Shown: positions 16,345 through 25,888, counted from the stretch's first letter. The stretch is DNA of 64,000 bases from Planctomycetales bacterium (GCA_030612725.1 JAUWNJ010000013.1:1-64000); one strand, 5' to 3'. The notes: generated by a model not told the origin, from the sequence alone. Program-made: numbers and translations.

Positions 16345-16429
16345 CTACAAAGACTCCCTTGACATGACGAAGACGATAGCAGAGGCCGGCGGTTTTTGCA
16401 ACCAACGAACGAGAGTATCCGGTAGTCAG

Positions 16430-16490
16430 CCTGCACACGCGATTGGTGGATGGGAAATTCCGTGTGCAGGAAACTACAACCTGCATACTT
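16430..16490. repeat. Imperfect palindrome, CCTGCACACG family (copy 1)
   Basis: Inner arms CCTGCACACG (16430-16439) and CGTGTGCAGG (16461-16470). The reverse complement, continuing to about 16485, matches the element at 53258-53332 almost throughout, including the loop segment ACCAATCGCGTGTGCAGG. It lies in the divergent space between the prepilin peptidase and the secreted-protein gene. Confidence 0.85.
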
Positions 16491-16585
16491 TAATACTTTA
16501 ATTGTCAGGGTCTGAAGAGGAAGATTCCTGCCGAGCGGAAAGTCCCTTGACGAGCCACGTTGAAAACGTTACAGGGAAACCTGCT

Positions 16586-18106
16586 ATGAGAAATCTTCGA
16601 ATCGTAATCGTTTTAATCGTTACTATTGTTCCGGGAGGACTTTCAGCGATGGGAAAAACTTACAAACCAGAGTTTTCTTTCAGGAACGGCCGAATCTACG
16701 ACGGAAACCGGCAGATTGTCAGGATTGGTCCTCGGAAACCCAATACAACATCCAAGGTTTTTACTTCGGTGGTCTTGAGGCCGGGGGGAAAAGAGGCCGT
16801 CGAGTGGATATGGATGAGGTGCGATGAACCCAAAGACTACTCGCTCGCCGAGGGAAGCACCCCCCAAAGGCTTATCCTCACAGGTAATCTCCAGAAGCGC
16901 CGGGACGTCGCCGCCGAGATTAAAGTGATATTGACCTACGACGCGAAGTTGAACAGTTACGTGTATGACTTCTCCTGGGCAAGGAGGCTGAAAACCCACC
17001 CGAAGGGGTCCTGGGGAAACACCCCGGACTTCCGCGACCCTGAGTTGCCGAGGCACAACTGGTACGGCGCTTCGCTGGAGTACTGCAACATAGGCCCGGC
17101 GGGTCGGAGCCAGTGCCATTGGGAATACATGCTTTACCAGGCAAGGTCCGGCGAGTGGCTGAAGGTCCCGCTCAACCACTTTCTCACCCTCCAGCAACTC
17201 CACCTTGAATTTAAAAAGGGCGGCGCTCAATTCGGCTTTTTCGGAGCCGATACGCCCTACGTCAATCCGGTTATCGAACTTGTGGGAAATACGGCAGACG
17301 ACACACTGGTGGGCATCTGCGACGCCGGATACGACTATCACCTCCGAATGAAGCGCATCCAGGGCAGAAGGAGATACCAGGCGAGGTTCCGCGTGTATTG
17401 TTTCGGGCAGGAGAAAGGGCGGGCGCTCATTCGCAAGGCGAAATTTCGCTACAGCGAGGCGGAGATGAAGGACTGGCAACAGCCTGCATTGAGATTCAAG
17501 AAAGGCTCGCACTTCATTACCGACTTCGAGCGGGGAAACCGCCAGACAAGCCCGATCTCCGTGGCAATCTGGAGGCCTTTCGGGGACATATCAAAGACCC
17601 GCTGGCTCAGGAACGAAGGATGCAAGTCCAAAGGGTGCATTGCAATAGGACAAAAGGACACGCCCGTCAAATGCCACTGGGCGCTTGCGTGCAACGCCGG
17701 GCTTTGGCCTACGACCGAACCGGGCAAGACTTACAAACTTTCGGCCTGGATAAAGACGGAAAACCTCCGCGGCAAGGGGGCCTACATAGAGGCAGACATT
17801 CCATTTGTGATGCCTGAAAAAGGCAAATACAAATTTACTCGCGGCAAGAAGAGGATCACGTCGAGGAGGCTTACCGGCACGAACGGCTGGACAAAGGTCG
17901 AACTGGAAATCCCCGGCGTCGAAAAGGCGATGCTGGACCTCCGGCTGTGCCACGAAGGGACGGGCGTTTCCTGGTTCGACAACGTGATGCTTGAAGGGGA
18001 TGTTCTTAGATACGACGAGGTAACATGGGATGATAAACCTGACAGGCAGTTCAGGAAGAAGGATCGTGATATATCGGAGGCAAAGAGCCGTGGAAATTCT
18101 GATTAG
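16586..18106 (+). CDS. Secreted protein with C-terminal carbohydrate-binding-like domain (paralogue A)
   Basis: A 506-residue exported protein with a signal peptide (residues 1-22). The N-terminal domain begins YKPEFSFRNGRIYDGNRQI and runs to about residue 300 without a recognised family. The C-terminal part (about 325-490) looks like a jelly-roll carbohydrate-binding module: KTYKLSAWIKTENLRGKGAY, TGTNGWTKVELEIPG and LRLCHEGTGVSWFDNVML. The next gene is a paralogue of the same layout overlapping by 17 bases, so the two are co-translated. A role in polysaccharide handling is plausible but inferred. The ATG at 16586 follows GGGAAAC; the upstream open frame adds no signal peptide. Confidence 0.7.
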   Translation: MRNLRIVIVLIVTIVPGGLSAMGKTYKPEFSFRNGRIYDGNRQIVRIGPRKPNTTSKVFTSVVLRPGGKEAVEWIWMRCDEPKDYSLAEGSTPQRLILTGNLQKRRDVAAEIKVILTYDAKLNSYVYDFSWARRLKTHPKGSWGNTPDFRDPELPRHNWYGASLEYCNIGPAGRSQCHWEYMLYQARSGEWLKVPLNHFLTLQQLHLEFKKGGAQFGFFGADTPYVNPVIELVGNTADDTLVGICDAGYDYHLRMKRIQGRRRYQARFRVYCFGQEKGRALIRKAKFRYSEAEMKDWQQPALRFKKGSHFITDFERGNRQTSPISVAIWRPFGDISKTRWLRNEGCKSKGCIAIGQKDTPVKCHWALACNAGLWPTTEPGKTYKLSAWIKTENLRGKGAYIEADIPFVMPEKGKYKFTRGKKRITSRRLTGTNGWTKVELEIPGVEKAMLDLRLCHEGTGVSWFDNVMLEGDVLRYDEVTWDDKPDRQFRKKDRDISEAKSRGNSD

Positions 18107-19466
18107 TCTGTCGGCCCTGTTGGCATTTATGATGGTCTTCTTGTCGGGTTGCACCGTCGGCGCCTCGGCGGGCTCCGACGGTTACAAACCTGATTTTTCC
18201 CACAGCGACGGAGTTATCTACGATTGCGGCAGGCCGATTGCCCGGCTCAAAGGTTTTCACCTCAAGTCGGTGGTGCTCGTCCCCGGTGGGCAGGCTATGG
18301 TAGAAGACTGGGACGTTTCCTGGCGAGGCGGCAGGGGGAAAGTAACGACACTGGAGGCCGTTTCGGTCAAGCAGGACAAGCCTTCGGCCCTGGAGGTGAT
18401 GATTAATGGTCGTTCCGCCGGCAGGCATTACAGCAGCGCGACGAAAATCACGATAACCTACAGCAGGACGCTCGACAGTTACCTTTACGAAGTCGAATCC
18501 ACGCTCGTAAAAGAGAAATTCCTGATAGAAGGATGGTACTACGTTAATTGGAAAACACTCGTCTATCCGCCTTCGGAATGTTGCCGGCTGAAATTCAGGA
18601 CGCCGGACAAGTGGAACTGCTGTGTGTACATGGACCGGGACGGGAAATTTACAAAAATACCCTTCAATTACCTTATGACGCCGGACAAGGCCCGGCAATA
18701 CTTCCCCCGAAAAGGCGCGTTTCTAGGTTATTTCGGTGATTCGGCGGGGGTCAATCCCGTCATTGAATTCATAGACGCCACCGGCCTCAACAGTTACGCC
18801 CACATATCGGCCTCGCTGGACAGCCTCTACCTGGGCCGACTTTACAACAACGTTTTAGGGCACGACAGCGACAGGCTCGGCATTCGGTATCGACTGTGCC
18901 GGTACGACCTCAAACGCTCATCGCCGATAGTCAAAGCCGGGCGGGTCAGGAAATACACCGACGAGGAAAAAGAAGAATACGCTCGTCCGAGGTTCGAGCC
19001 GGAGAAGGTCTGCGACTTCGAGAAGGCGATAGACCTGACCAAAACGGACAAGGCTGGGTATTGGGACGTCTTCGGCGACATTCTTGACGCCGAGTGGTGT
19101 GCCGGCGTCGCTCACAGCGGCAGGCGGTCGCTTAAATGCGTCGGGAATTTGAAATCCTCAAAGTGCTGGTGGGAACCGGCGCTGCACACAAAGGTATATC
19201 CCGTTCTGGAGAGGGGCGAAAAATACCGCGTAACCGCGTACGTGAAGACAGAGGCCCTGGACGGCAAAGGGGCGGTACTGGAGTGCATAAAACTCAAGGG
19301 CGGAGCGGCCTTCAAATCGCAGCCGATAACCGGTACGACGGGGTGGAAGAAGTTAGTGGTCGATATCCCGCCGTCTTCGGAAACCATCGGCCTGCAAATA
19401 AGATTGCTGCACGAAGGCAAGGGCGAATCTTACTTTGACGACGTGCGGTTCACCCGTGTGCGGTGA
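18090..19466 (+). CDS. Secreted lipoprotein paralogue of the preceding gene (paralogue B)
   Basis: A 458-residue protein starting at GTG 18090, chosen because ATCGGAGG lies 9 bases upstream and the product then begins with a lipoprotein signal (VEILISLSALLAFMMVFLSGC). It parallels the preceding protein: YKPDFSHSDGVIYDCGRPIA at the mature N-terminus, GYFGDSAGVNPVIEFI in the middle, and a C-terminal binding-module-like domain with KYRVTAYVKTEALDGKGA, GTTGWKKLVVDIP and LLHEGKGESYFDDVRF. Paralogue A is not a clear lipoprotein, so one is likely anchored and the other released. Function unknown. Confidence 0.7.
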   Translation: MEILISLSALLAFMMVFLSGCTVGASAGSDGYKPDFSHSDGVIYDCGRPIARLKGFHLKSVVLVPGGQAMVEDWDVSWRGGRGKVTTLEAVSVKQDKPSALEVMINGRSAGRHYSSATKITITYSRTLDSYLYEVESTLVKEKFLIEGWYYVNWKTLVYPPSECCRLKFRTPDKWNCCVYMDRDGKFTKIPFNYLMTPDKARQYFPRKGAFLGYFGDSAGVNPVIEFIDATGLNSYAHISASLDSLYLGRLYNNVLGHDSDRLGIRYRLCRYDLKRSSPIVKAGRVRKYTDEEKEEYARPRFEPEKVCDFEKAIDLTKTDKAGYWDVFGDILDAEWCAGVAHSGRRSLKCVGNLKSSKCWWEPALHTKVYPVLERGEKYRVTAYVKTEALDGKGAVLECIKLKGGAAFKSQPITGTTGWKKLVVDIPPSSETIGLQIRLLHEGKGESYFDDVRFTRVR

Positions 19467-19602
19467 GAAAGAAAGGTGAGACCCAGCCACTCACCTGACA
19501 AAAAGAAAACCAGGCCCCAAAATTAAGAAGCAAAAGCAGAAGAAAGGCCTTAATTCCTTAATTACCCTAATTAGGTTTTACGGACTCATAGGAGCATCTA
19601 TT

Positions 19603-19845
19603 ATGTCTCAAAAAGAGTTTGGCCCTCCAAAGATACCATTATACTTAAAAGTGAGGATCATTGGCGGAACCGCTTGCTTCTGCTATTTTAGCGTGGTCTC
19701 TCTATTGGCAATATTCAATGGACCGGACATATTCGACGATTTGAAGAAAAGTGGATTTCTTTATGTTCTAGGCCTGCTGGCCCTTGGTTCAGGCCTGCTC
19801 AGCTTGGTTGCTCACAGAAACAAGAAGAAAAGCCACGCCTCATGA
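19603..19845 (+). CDS. Small two-helix membrane protein, unknown
   Basis: An 80-residue protein with two hydrophobic helices (about residues 19-38 and 52-70) and a basic C-terminus (HRNKKKSH). It has AGGAG 9 bases before the ATG. No family recognised. It is more A/T-rich than its neighbours, which could indicate recent acquisition, and lies next to a palindrome. Confidence 0.55.
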   Translation: MSQKEFGPPKIPLYLKVRIIGGTACFCYFSVVSLLAIFNGPDIFDDLKKSGFLYVLGLLALGSGLLSLVAHRNKKKSHAS

Positions 19846-19865
19846 ATTGTAAATAGTGGCGAAAT

Positions 19866-19925
19866 CTGGGGACACAAGACCGATTTTATTGACTTGGACC
19901 TCAAAAATTGGGATTGTGTCCCCAG
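19866..19925. repeat. Imperfect palindrome, CTGGGGACACAA family
   Basis: Perfect 12-bp terminal arms CTGGGGACACAA (19866-19877) and TTGTGTCCCCAG (19914-19925) around a 36-base A/T-rich centre. It lies between the small membrane protein and the beta-helix protein gene. The arm sequence is of the kind found at REP-like elements in unrelated bacteria. Confidence 0.85.
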
Positions 19926-20040
19926 ATAACCCGATTTCGTAACAAGGTGTAACTCTTGCAGTAGGAAATAGGGGTCAAGGGGGGCGTAAAGGTAAGAAAA
20001 TACGTGTAACCGGGCACAGAAATGGAAATGGGGAAGCAGG

Positions 20041-21570
20041 ATGATGAAGACACGTGTGGTTATGCCGGTGGCAATTCTGATTGCAGTTGTCAGTTACGCC
20101 GGGAATACCACGGTATCGGCAAAGACGTATTACGTCTCTGCCTCCGGGGACGATTCAGCCGACGGCCTGGCTGAGAAGACCGCCTGGCGGACGGTTACCC
20201 ACGCCGCCAAGGTCGCCGCCGCAGGCGATATGGTCAAAATCAAAGCCGGTAAGTACGACAGCGAACACGTCATCCCAGCCAACTCCGGGATAAAAGACAA
20301 GCCCATCGTTTTTGAAGGCTATGCCGGCACGCCGGTGCTCGACGGGAAAGATCGGAAAGGACAAGGGGTTCTTCTCAGCGGACGCGAGTACGTCGTCATG
20401 AGGAATCTCAAACTCATCAACTACATGCAGGGTATCCGAATACAGGGCTGCAAATATGTTACTGTTGATAAAGTAACACTCCATGACATGGGAAGCGCCG
20501 GTTTTTCCATATCGGCCAAGACCCGACATTCAACCATTTCAAACTGCACCATGCGCAACTGCAACATGCACTGCCTCAACTTCATGGCAGAATCAAGCTA
20601 CAACCTGGTCGATAACTGCACCTTCTATATCACTACCGGCGAGAAACTCAGCGCCGATTACGGCATCTACACTGAGAACGCCCACCACAATACGATAAGG
20701 AACTCCACGATAAAGAATCTGCATCCCGGAGTTAAGGGCCACCGCGGGCACGGTATCGCTCTGCGGATCAGTTCCCATGACAACAAGGTAATCAATTGCG
20801 AGTGTTACGACGTGCTCGAAGCCTTCGTTGTCGGCGAAGATGGCTACAAGAACGAGTTCACCAACTGCCGGGCCTACGCCGACCGCAAAACCTGGAAGAA
20901 GGTCGGTCACTCGGACGGGCTGGTGGCAAGGTTCGGCGCGCATGACAACAAGTTCATAAACTGCCGGTCCATCGGATGCAGCCAGGGCATATGCCTGTGG
21001 ACGATGCACCCCAATCCGAACGCCAAATACGTTACCGAGAACGTGCAGCGCCGAAACATCTTCCGAAATTGCATCATCACCGGGGCGCAAGAATTCGGCA
21101 TCGTTTTCAGCAGGGCCGAGAACAATCGCATAGAAAACTGCGTGTTTGCAGATTGCGCTTATCTTTCCTATCTGAACGGCCCGACAGCCGACAACTCGCT
21201 GAAGAATTGCATCATCACGGAGGTCAAGGGCTTCAGTTACAGCAGGGATAAAAAGAATGTCAAACCCGCTATTACCTATTCGTGCTTCTGGAAGAACTCC
21301 TTCAAGGCTCCGTCCGGCAAAGGCAATATCAGCGCGCATCCTCTGTTTGTTGCTCCCGCCGGCGACGACTATCACCTGCGGAGCCAGGCCGGCAGGTGCG
21401 CGTGGACGAAGGCGAAGAAAATGAGATGGGTGGTTGATATAACTTCGTCCGCCTGCATCGACACCGGTGACCCGAAGAGCGAATGGAAGAACGAGCCAAA
21501 GCCCAACGGCGGGCGCGTTAACATCGGCATTTACGGGAATACGCCGGAGGCATCGAAGTCAAGTAAATAG
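20041..21570 (+). CDS. Secreted right-handed parallel beta-helix protein
   Basis: A 509-residue exported protein with signal peptide (residues 1-28, cleaved near VSA-KT). It opens with the DUF1565-like YYVSASGDDSADGLAEKTAW, typical of the first turn of pectate-lyase-like helices, followed by many imperfect turns with N-x-I/V-x-N-C repeats (NCTMRNCNMHCLNF, NSTIKNLHPG, NCRSIGCSQGICLW). This family includes polysaccharide lyases and epimerases, but the substrate cannot be read from sequence. Two adjacent ATGs (20041, 20044) both follow GGAAGCAGG. Neighbouring secreted binding-module proteins fit a polysaccharide role. Confidence 0.8.
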   Translation: MMKTRVVMPVAILIAVVSYAGNTTVSAKTYYVSASGDDSADGLAEKTAWRTVTHAAKVAAAGDMVKIKAGKYDSEHVIPANSGIKDKPIVFEGYAGTPVLDGKDRKGQGVLLSGREYVVMRNLKLINYMQGIRIQGCKYVTVDKVTLHDMGSAGFSISAKTRHSTISNCTMRNCNMHCLNFMAESSYNLVDNCTFYITTGEKLSADYGIYTENAHHNTIRNSTIKNLHPGVKGHRGHGIALRISSHDNKVINCECYDVLEAFVVGEDGYKNEFTNCRAYADRKTWKKVGHSDGLVARFGAHDNKFINCRSIGCSQGICLWTMHPNPNAKYVTENVQRRNIFRNCIITGAQEFGIVFSRAENNRIENCVFADCAYLSYLNGPTADNSLKNCIITEVKGFSYSRDKKNVKPAITYSCFWKNSFKAPSGKGNISAHPLFVAPAGDDYHLRSQAGRCAWTKAKKMRWVVDITSSACIDTGDPKSEWKNEPKPNGGRVNIGIYGNTPEASKSSK

Positions 21571-21579
21571 GCCTGACGC

Positions 21580-21619
21580 CGTGGTCGCCCCCAAGGGACG
21601 GGCAAACACCGCGACCACG
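21580..21619. repeat. Short palindrome after beta-helix gene
   Basis: CGTGGTCG (21580-21587) pairs with CGACCACG (21612-21619) around a 24-base loop, 10 bases after the beta-helix stop codon. It may be a small member of the intergenic palindromes or a Rho-independent-like hairpin without U-tract. Confidence 0.5.
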
Positions 21620-21723
21620 ACAACCCTGTGCGTTATTCGATATACATTTCTCGTGGGTCTTGACCGTGACGCCGTAGCCTGTAAGAATACCGCCATTGAT
21701 GATTTGAACGTGGAGTCTGTTTG

Positions 21724-23544
21724 GTGAGCAAGCGTCGTCATGCGTTGAATCCGGTCAAGGTCCAAGCCGACATAGCGGCACTGGAGAAACATCCGCCTCC
21801 GGAGATGTTCCAGCGTCGTCTGGACATCCGCCGCCGGCTTAGCGTGGCCTTGCTGTGCATATTGACCAGCGTGCTCCTGACGGTGAGTTTTGCTCCGTTC
21901 AATAAATGGTATCTTGCCTATGTGGCGCTGGTTCCGCTGGGGTTGGCGATGGTGGCTGGGCACAAGGGGCGATGGACGATCCTGTGGTCCTGGTTGGCGG
22001 GGGTGGTCTTCTGGGCCGCCAGTATTTATTGGCTGACCTGGGTTACGATGATCGGGTACATCGCGCTGGTGCTCTATCTGGGTATTTACTGGCTTTTGGC
22101 GGGATTGCTGGTTCGTCGCGCTTTTCGTCGCGGTTGGCCTGTATGGATAACGCTTCCGGTAGTATGGGTAACGATGGAATACGCGTTGTCCTACATGCTC
22201 TGGCCTATGCTACCGGCCGATGCGAGCGGGTTCCCGTGGATGTTCCTTGCCCATAGTCAGTATTCCTGCACGCGTCTGATACAGATTACCGATGTTACGG
22301 GGCAGTATGGCGTTTCGTTCTTTGTGGCTATGGTCAACGGCGCGATTATCGACGCCCTTGCCCAGCCACTGTTTGTCAAAACTTCTCGCGGTGGTCGATT
22401 GACACGGCAGATAGGCATCGCATTGGGTGTCAGTGCGGCAGCGGCAGTAGTCATGCTCGGCTATGGGACGTATCGCCTCAACCAGGACGCGACCAGCCCC
22501 GGACCTACGGTCGGCGTGGTGCAGCAGGCGTTTCCGGTTTCGCTTTACAGGAAGGGCGCATCACGCCAGGAGATATTCGACGCCCATCTTGCCGGGACTC
22601 GTTCGCTGAGAAAGGCGGGATGCAACCTTGTGGTCTGGCCTGAAAGCATGTTGGGCTTCGGAAACATGGACCCCGCATATTGGAGCGTATTAAACCCCAT
22701 GGCGTATAAGCCGGAAGCCGGTGAATTCATCCGCATCTATCAGCGGAATCTCCGTTCGCTAGGCCGAGTGATGTCTGATTTGGATTGCCCGCTCCTTGCC
22801 GGTGGCGCGATGCCGTCCAATCGGGTCGGTAAGGATAATGTGCGGTGTAACTCCGCCTTGTTGTTTGACAACGACGCGACAGACGGACTGAAACTGATGC
22901 AGCGTTACGACAAGATGCACCTGGTGCCGTTCAGCGAGTGCGTACCGTTTCGCAAGTCCAGCCCCTGGCTGCACAGGCAGATTCGCCGATTTGTTCCCGA
23001 AGCGATGCCGCAACTCGAGCCGGGGAAGAAGCCCGTCCGGTTCACGATTTCCGGCGAAGATGGTAAAGAATTTCGCTTCGCTGTGCCGATTTGCTACGAA
23101 GGTTCCTTTTCCCGTGTTTGTCGGCTTATGGTGATGCAGGGGCGAAACAAGCGTGTGGATATACTGGTGAATATCTCCAACGACGGATGGTTTGTGTACA
23201 ATGGCACAGGCGTTATGCACGCGAGTTCGGAACTGGATCAGCATTTGTCTCAATACGTCTTTCGTGCGATTGAGAACCGCGTACCGGTGGTCCGTGCGGT
23301 TAACACCGGAATCAGCGCCCATATCGATTCGACTGGGCGTATCCGCGAGACGGTTCGCCACAATGGTAAGCGGAAAATGGTGGCAGGTAATATAGTTGTG
23401 AAAACATTTGTGGACGAGCGGGTTTCTTTATATAGTCTTATCGGTGATATTTTCGCTCAAGCGATTTGTATTGTTGCCGGGGCGGGAGTTCTGATAGCAT
23501 TTTTCCGGCGACGAACCGGAAAAAAAGAGGGCCAAAGAGCATGA
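21724..23544 (+). CDS. lnt: Apolipoprotein N-acyltransferase
   Basis: Transfers the third acyl chain to the lipoprotein N-terminal cysteine in the inner membrane. The 606-residue protein has about six N-terminal hydrophobic helices (residues 40-220, with YWLTWVTMIGYIALVLYL), then a nitrilase-fold domain with the catalytic triad: Glu in VWPESMLGFG, Lys in DKMHLVPFSECVPF and Cys in VPICYEGSF, followed by NISNDGWF, and a last TM helix near the C-terminus. It is longer than E. coli Lnt (512), mainly by an N-terminal extension. GTG 21724 has GGAG 8 bases upstream; TTG 21721 is an alternative. The 3' end overlaps the next gene (ATGA). Confidence 0.92.
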   Translation: MSKRRHALNPVKVQADIAALEKHPPPEMFQRRLDIRRRLSVALLCILTSVLLTVSFAPFNKWYLAYVALVPLGLAMVAGHKGRWTILWSWLAGVVFWAASIYWLTWVTMIGYIALVLYLGIYWLLAGLLVRRAFRRGWPVWITLPVVWVTMEYALSYMLWPMLPADASGFPWMFLAHSQYSCTRLIQITDVTGQYGVSFFVAMVNGAIIDALAQPLFVKTSRGGRLTRQIGIALGVSAAAAVVMLGYGTYRLNQDATSPGPTVGVVQQAFPVSLYRKGASRQEIFDAHLAGTRSLRKAGCNLVVWPESMLGFGNMDPAYWSVLNPMAYKPEAGEFIRIYQRNLRSLGRVMSDLDCPLLAGGAMPSNRVGKDNVRCNSALLFDNDATDGLKLMQRYDKMHLVPFSECVPFRKSSPWLHRQIRRFVPEAMPQLEPGKKPVRFTISGEDGKEFRFAVPICYEGSFSRVCRLMVMQGRNKRVDILVNISNDGWFVYNGTGVMHASSELDQHLSQYVFRAIENRVPVVRAVNTGISAHIDSTGRIRETVRHNGKRKMVAGNIVVKTFVDERVSLYSLIGDIFAQAICIVAGAGVLIAFFRRRTGKKEGQRA

Positions 23545-24680
23545 CAAACGGATTTCTATATCGTAGCGTTGTTTCCTGCGTGCTTGTGTCGGTGATGGCG
23601 GTTGGTTGCCGTAAGCCTGAAAGTCAAATTGATCCTGTTCGTACTTACAGCGACGCCCGTATTACTCTGTACCAGGCCGCCGAAGACCCCGACCCCAAGG
23701 TCCGGAGCAAGGCGCTCGAGGCCTTGGCTGCTACTGAGGGTCCCGCCGCCGGAGCGATAATGCTTCAGTCGTTGCGGGACGACTACGAACCGGTTCGCTT
23801 CAACGCCGCCATGGCAATTGGGGATGTCCGCTACGGACCGGCGAAACCGGTCCTTCTGAAGATGATCAAAGATTTTGACGACCGTCTGAAATTGAAGTGC
23901 GCGATTATCTACGCCCTCCACCGTCTGGGTGATGATTCCTACACCGGGCAATTGGGGTCGATGATCCAGAACAAGAATAAATTCGTTCGCGCTACAGCGG
24001 CGATGGTTATGGGGAAAATGGGCGAACCGAGCGCGAAGAACCCGCTCAAAAACCTCCAGAGCACGGATTATGACCCTGTTGTCCAGTTGCAGGCGGTGGA
24101 AGCGCTGGCGCGACTTGGCGACGAACGCTCAATCGCGCTGCTGGAGGCTTTTACAAAAAGCCAGTATATGGAAGACCGCACAATCGCCGTTCAGTCCCTT
24201 GGGCGATTGGCCAATGCCCGGTCGGCGTTTATACTTCGTCAGTTGATGAATGACAAAAAACAGGAACCGTCGGTACGCGTAGCGGCGGCCGGTAGTCTGG
24301 CGAGACTCGGCGAACAGGTCAAAAGTTCGCTTCCGCTAAAGGCGGCTGTCGATCCGGAAGGCGTCATTCGTAAGTTCCGTGGTAAAGGGGCCCGCATACT
24401 TTCGAAGGAAGTCGCCAATCTGCGGGTTATCGCGATATTGTCGCTTGGGTATGTTCCCGAACCACTGGCAGCCGATACGCTCGCGCCGTTCCTGCGATCG
24501 CCGGAAGGTGCGGTCCGCGTCGCCGCCGGTAAGACGCTCCTCCATTTGCTGCAAGCCTATAAACCATCCGCCGATCCTCTGAAGCGACTTGAAAAAACAA
24601 CCAAACCGGATAAAGATAAAGACAAAGAGGATAACCGCCCAGCCAAGCCTCGATTACATACCTCCGGCGGGAGAGATTAA
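23541..24680 (+). CDS. HEAT-repeat lipoprotein
   Basis: A 379-residue lipoprotein: signal peptide with lipobox VMAVGC (Cys about residue 23), then at least eight HEAT/PBS-lyase-type helical repeats (for example DPKVRSKALEALAA, KFVRATAAMVMGKMGE, DPVVQLQAVEALARLGD, EPSVRVAAAGSLARLGE), ending in a Lys/Asp-rich tail. It has no enzymatic motif and is presumably a protein-protein scaffold at the membrane. The start codon overlaps the lnt stop by 4 bases; coupling a lipoprotein to the lipoprotein N-acyltransferase is suggestive but unproven. Confidence 0.8.
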   Translation: MTNGFLYRSVVSCVLVSVMAVGCRKPESQIDPVRTYSDARITLYQAAEDPDPKVRSKALEALAATEGPAAGAIMLQSLRDDYEPVRFNAAMAIGDVRYGPAKPVLLKMIKDFDDRLKLKCAIIYALHRLGDDSYTGQLGSMIQNKNKFVRATAAMVMGKMGEPSAKNPLKNLQSTDYDPVVQLQAVEALARLGDERSIALLEAFTKSQYMEDRTIAVQSLGRLANARSAFILRQLMNDKKQEPSVRVAAAGSLARLGEQVKSSLPLKAAVDPEGVIRKFRGKGARILSKEVANLRVIAILSLGYVPEPLAADTLAPFLRSPEGAVRVAAGKTLLHLLQAYKPSADPLKRLEKTTKPDKDKDKEDNRPAKPRLHTSGGRD

Positions 24681-24707
24681 TCCAGCCGACGAAAAGGCGA
24701 ATTTTTC

Positions 24708-24735
24708 TTGACTGAGTCTGGAGGGGGCGTAGAAT
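24708..24735 (+). promoter_or_regulatory. Sigma70-type promoter for the mreB operon
   Basis: TTGACT (24708-24713) and TAGAAT (24730-24735) are separated by 16 bases. They lie 108 bases upstream of the TTG start of the coiled-coil protein gene and after the HEAT-lipoprotein stop. Good match to consensus at both boxes; start point not known. Confidence 0.55.
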
Positions 24736-24843
24736 TATGCTCACTCGCAGCCGCGGTGGGGTTTTACCGGGCTGAGAAGTGATAAGTACAGTGCGATTGA
24801 GAAAAGATAAATTAAAGCCCCGAATTCATAAGGAGACTCTCCA

Positions 24844-25683
24844 TTGAGTACCCTGACCAAGATTTGTGTCGTAGTGCTTGTGCTGCTTGTATTGTTCGCT
24901 TCAGGCCCCTTTATCCAGCAGGCAGTTACCGGTCCTGACTGGAAGCAGGCATGTCAGGATCAGACGCGTAAAACCGAACTGGCCGAAGCGTCCGGCAAGA
25001 GTGAAATGCTGAAAGCCCAGGTCTATCAACGCCTGTTCGAGAACGCTCAAATTAAGGCCGTTGCCAGTGAACAGCGATCGATCGGTACTATCGAAGGGAA
25101 GGACGTCGAGATCGCCCGCCTGACAGGTCAATTGGCCAAACGTTCGGGCGAGGTTACAGAACTGATGACATTCAACAAGAACTTCAGGCTTAATCTTGAA
25201 GAGCAGATTAAGACGAATAAGAATCTCCTGACGCTTCTGGAGGCGAAGCGGGGCGAGAACATCGTGCTCAACAAGCAACTCCTCTCAGCGCAGCACACCA
25301 TAAGTAAACAGCAGACCGACCTGGAGATTTCCGACAGGTCCGTCAGGAGTCTTCAGGAACGAATCGTCCAGAGAAATGCCGAGATTGACGAACTCCGTGA
25401 CCAGACACCCGCTGGTGGCGCCAAGGTCCCCACAGTCGAACCGGTGGTGAAGGGACCGAAAATCAACGGGTCAATAACCGCCGTTAGAGGCGATCTGGCA
25501 AGTCTGAGTGTCGGTTCGGCTTCGGGTGTCAAAAAAGGTATGGAATTCACTATCTACAGAGGCGGAGATTTTGTCGCTCTCCTGAGAATTGCCAGCGTGG
25601 ACGTGGATAACTCGACGGGCATCATAACAGACAGGACGCGGGAACTCAAAATAAGCGATAAAGCCTCTAACGACCTGAAGTGA
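24844..25683 (+). CDS. Membrane-anchored coiled-coil protein upstream of mreB
   Basis: A 279-residue protein starting at TTG 24844 with AAGGAGA upstream. An N-terminal membrane helix (residues 6-27) is followed by a long coiled coil (about 45-185, with heptads such as EEQIKTNKNLLTLLEAKRG) and a C-terminal beta-rich domain (about 200-275) with ITAVRGDLASLSVGS, GVKKGMEFTIYRGG and ALLRIASVD. This topology equals MreC (TM, coiled coil, beta domain), and the gene is followed by a small membrane protein and mreB, but canonical MreC motifs are not recognised. It may be an MreC analogue. A second protein of the same plan is at 33178-34524. Confidence 0.65.
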   Translation: MSTLTKICVVVLVLLVLFASGPFIQQAVTGPDWKQACQDQTRKTELAEASGKSEMLKAQVYQRLFENAQIKAVASEQRSIGTIEGKDVEIARLTGQLAKRSGEVTELMTFNKNFRLNLEEQIKTNKNLLTLLEAKRGENIVLNKQLLSAQHTISKQQTDLEISDRSVRSLQERIVQRNAEIDELRDQTPAGGAKVPTVEPVVKGPKINGSITAVRGDLASLSVGSASGVKKGMEFTIYRGGDFVALLRIASVDVDNSTGIITDRTRELKISDKASNDLK

Positions 25684-25696
25684 AAGGATTTCGCCG

Positions 25697-25888
25697 ATGA
25701 ACGCAATGATGCCTGGTCAATCTCCGCCGGTGAGGGGCAAACCCCAGCCGGATATCTATACCCTTCTGCTGATAATCGCAATTATCTTCCTGGCCGTTAC
25801 CGTCGGTATGGTAATGCACAACCTTATGACGACATACGGCTTGACGTTCACCGAGATGTTCACAGGAAGGGAAACATCTCCAATCTGA
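25697..25888 (+). CDS. Single-pass 63-residue membrane protein
   Basis: A small protein with a Pro-rich cytoplasmic start (PGQSPPVRGKPQPD), one strong transmembrane helix (residues 20-41) and a short tail. AAGGA lies about 11 bases before the ATG. It sits 13 bases after the coiled-coil gene and 21 before mreB, so it is very likely part of the operon. No family recognised; it may be an accessory of the MreB complex. Confidence 0.6.
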   Translation: MNAMMPGQSPPVRGKPQPDIYTLLLIIAIIFLAVTVGMVMHNLMTTYGLTFTEMFTGRETSPI

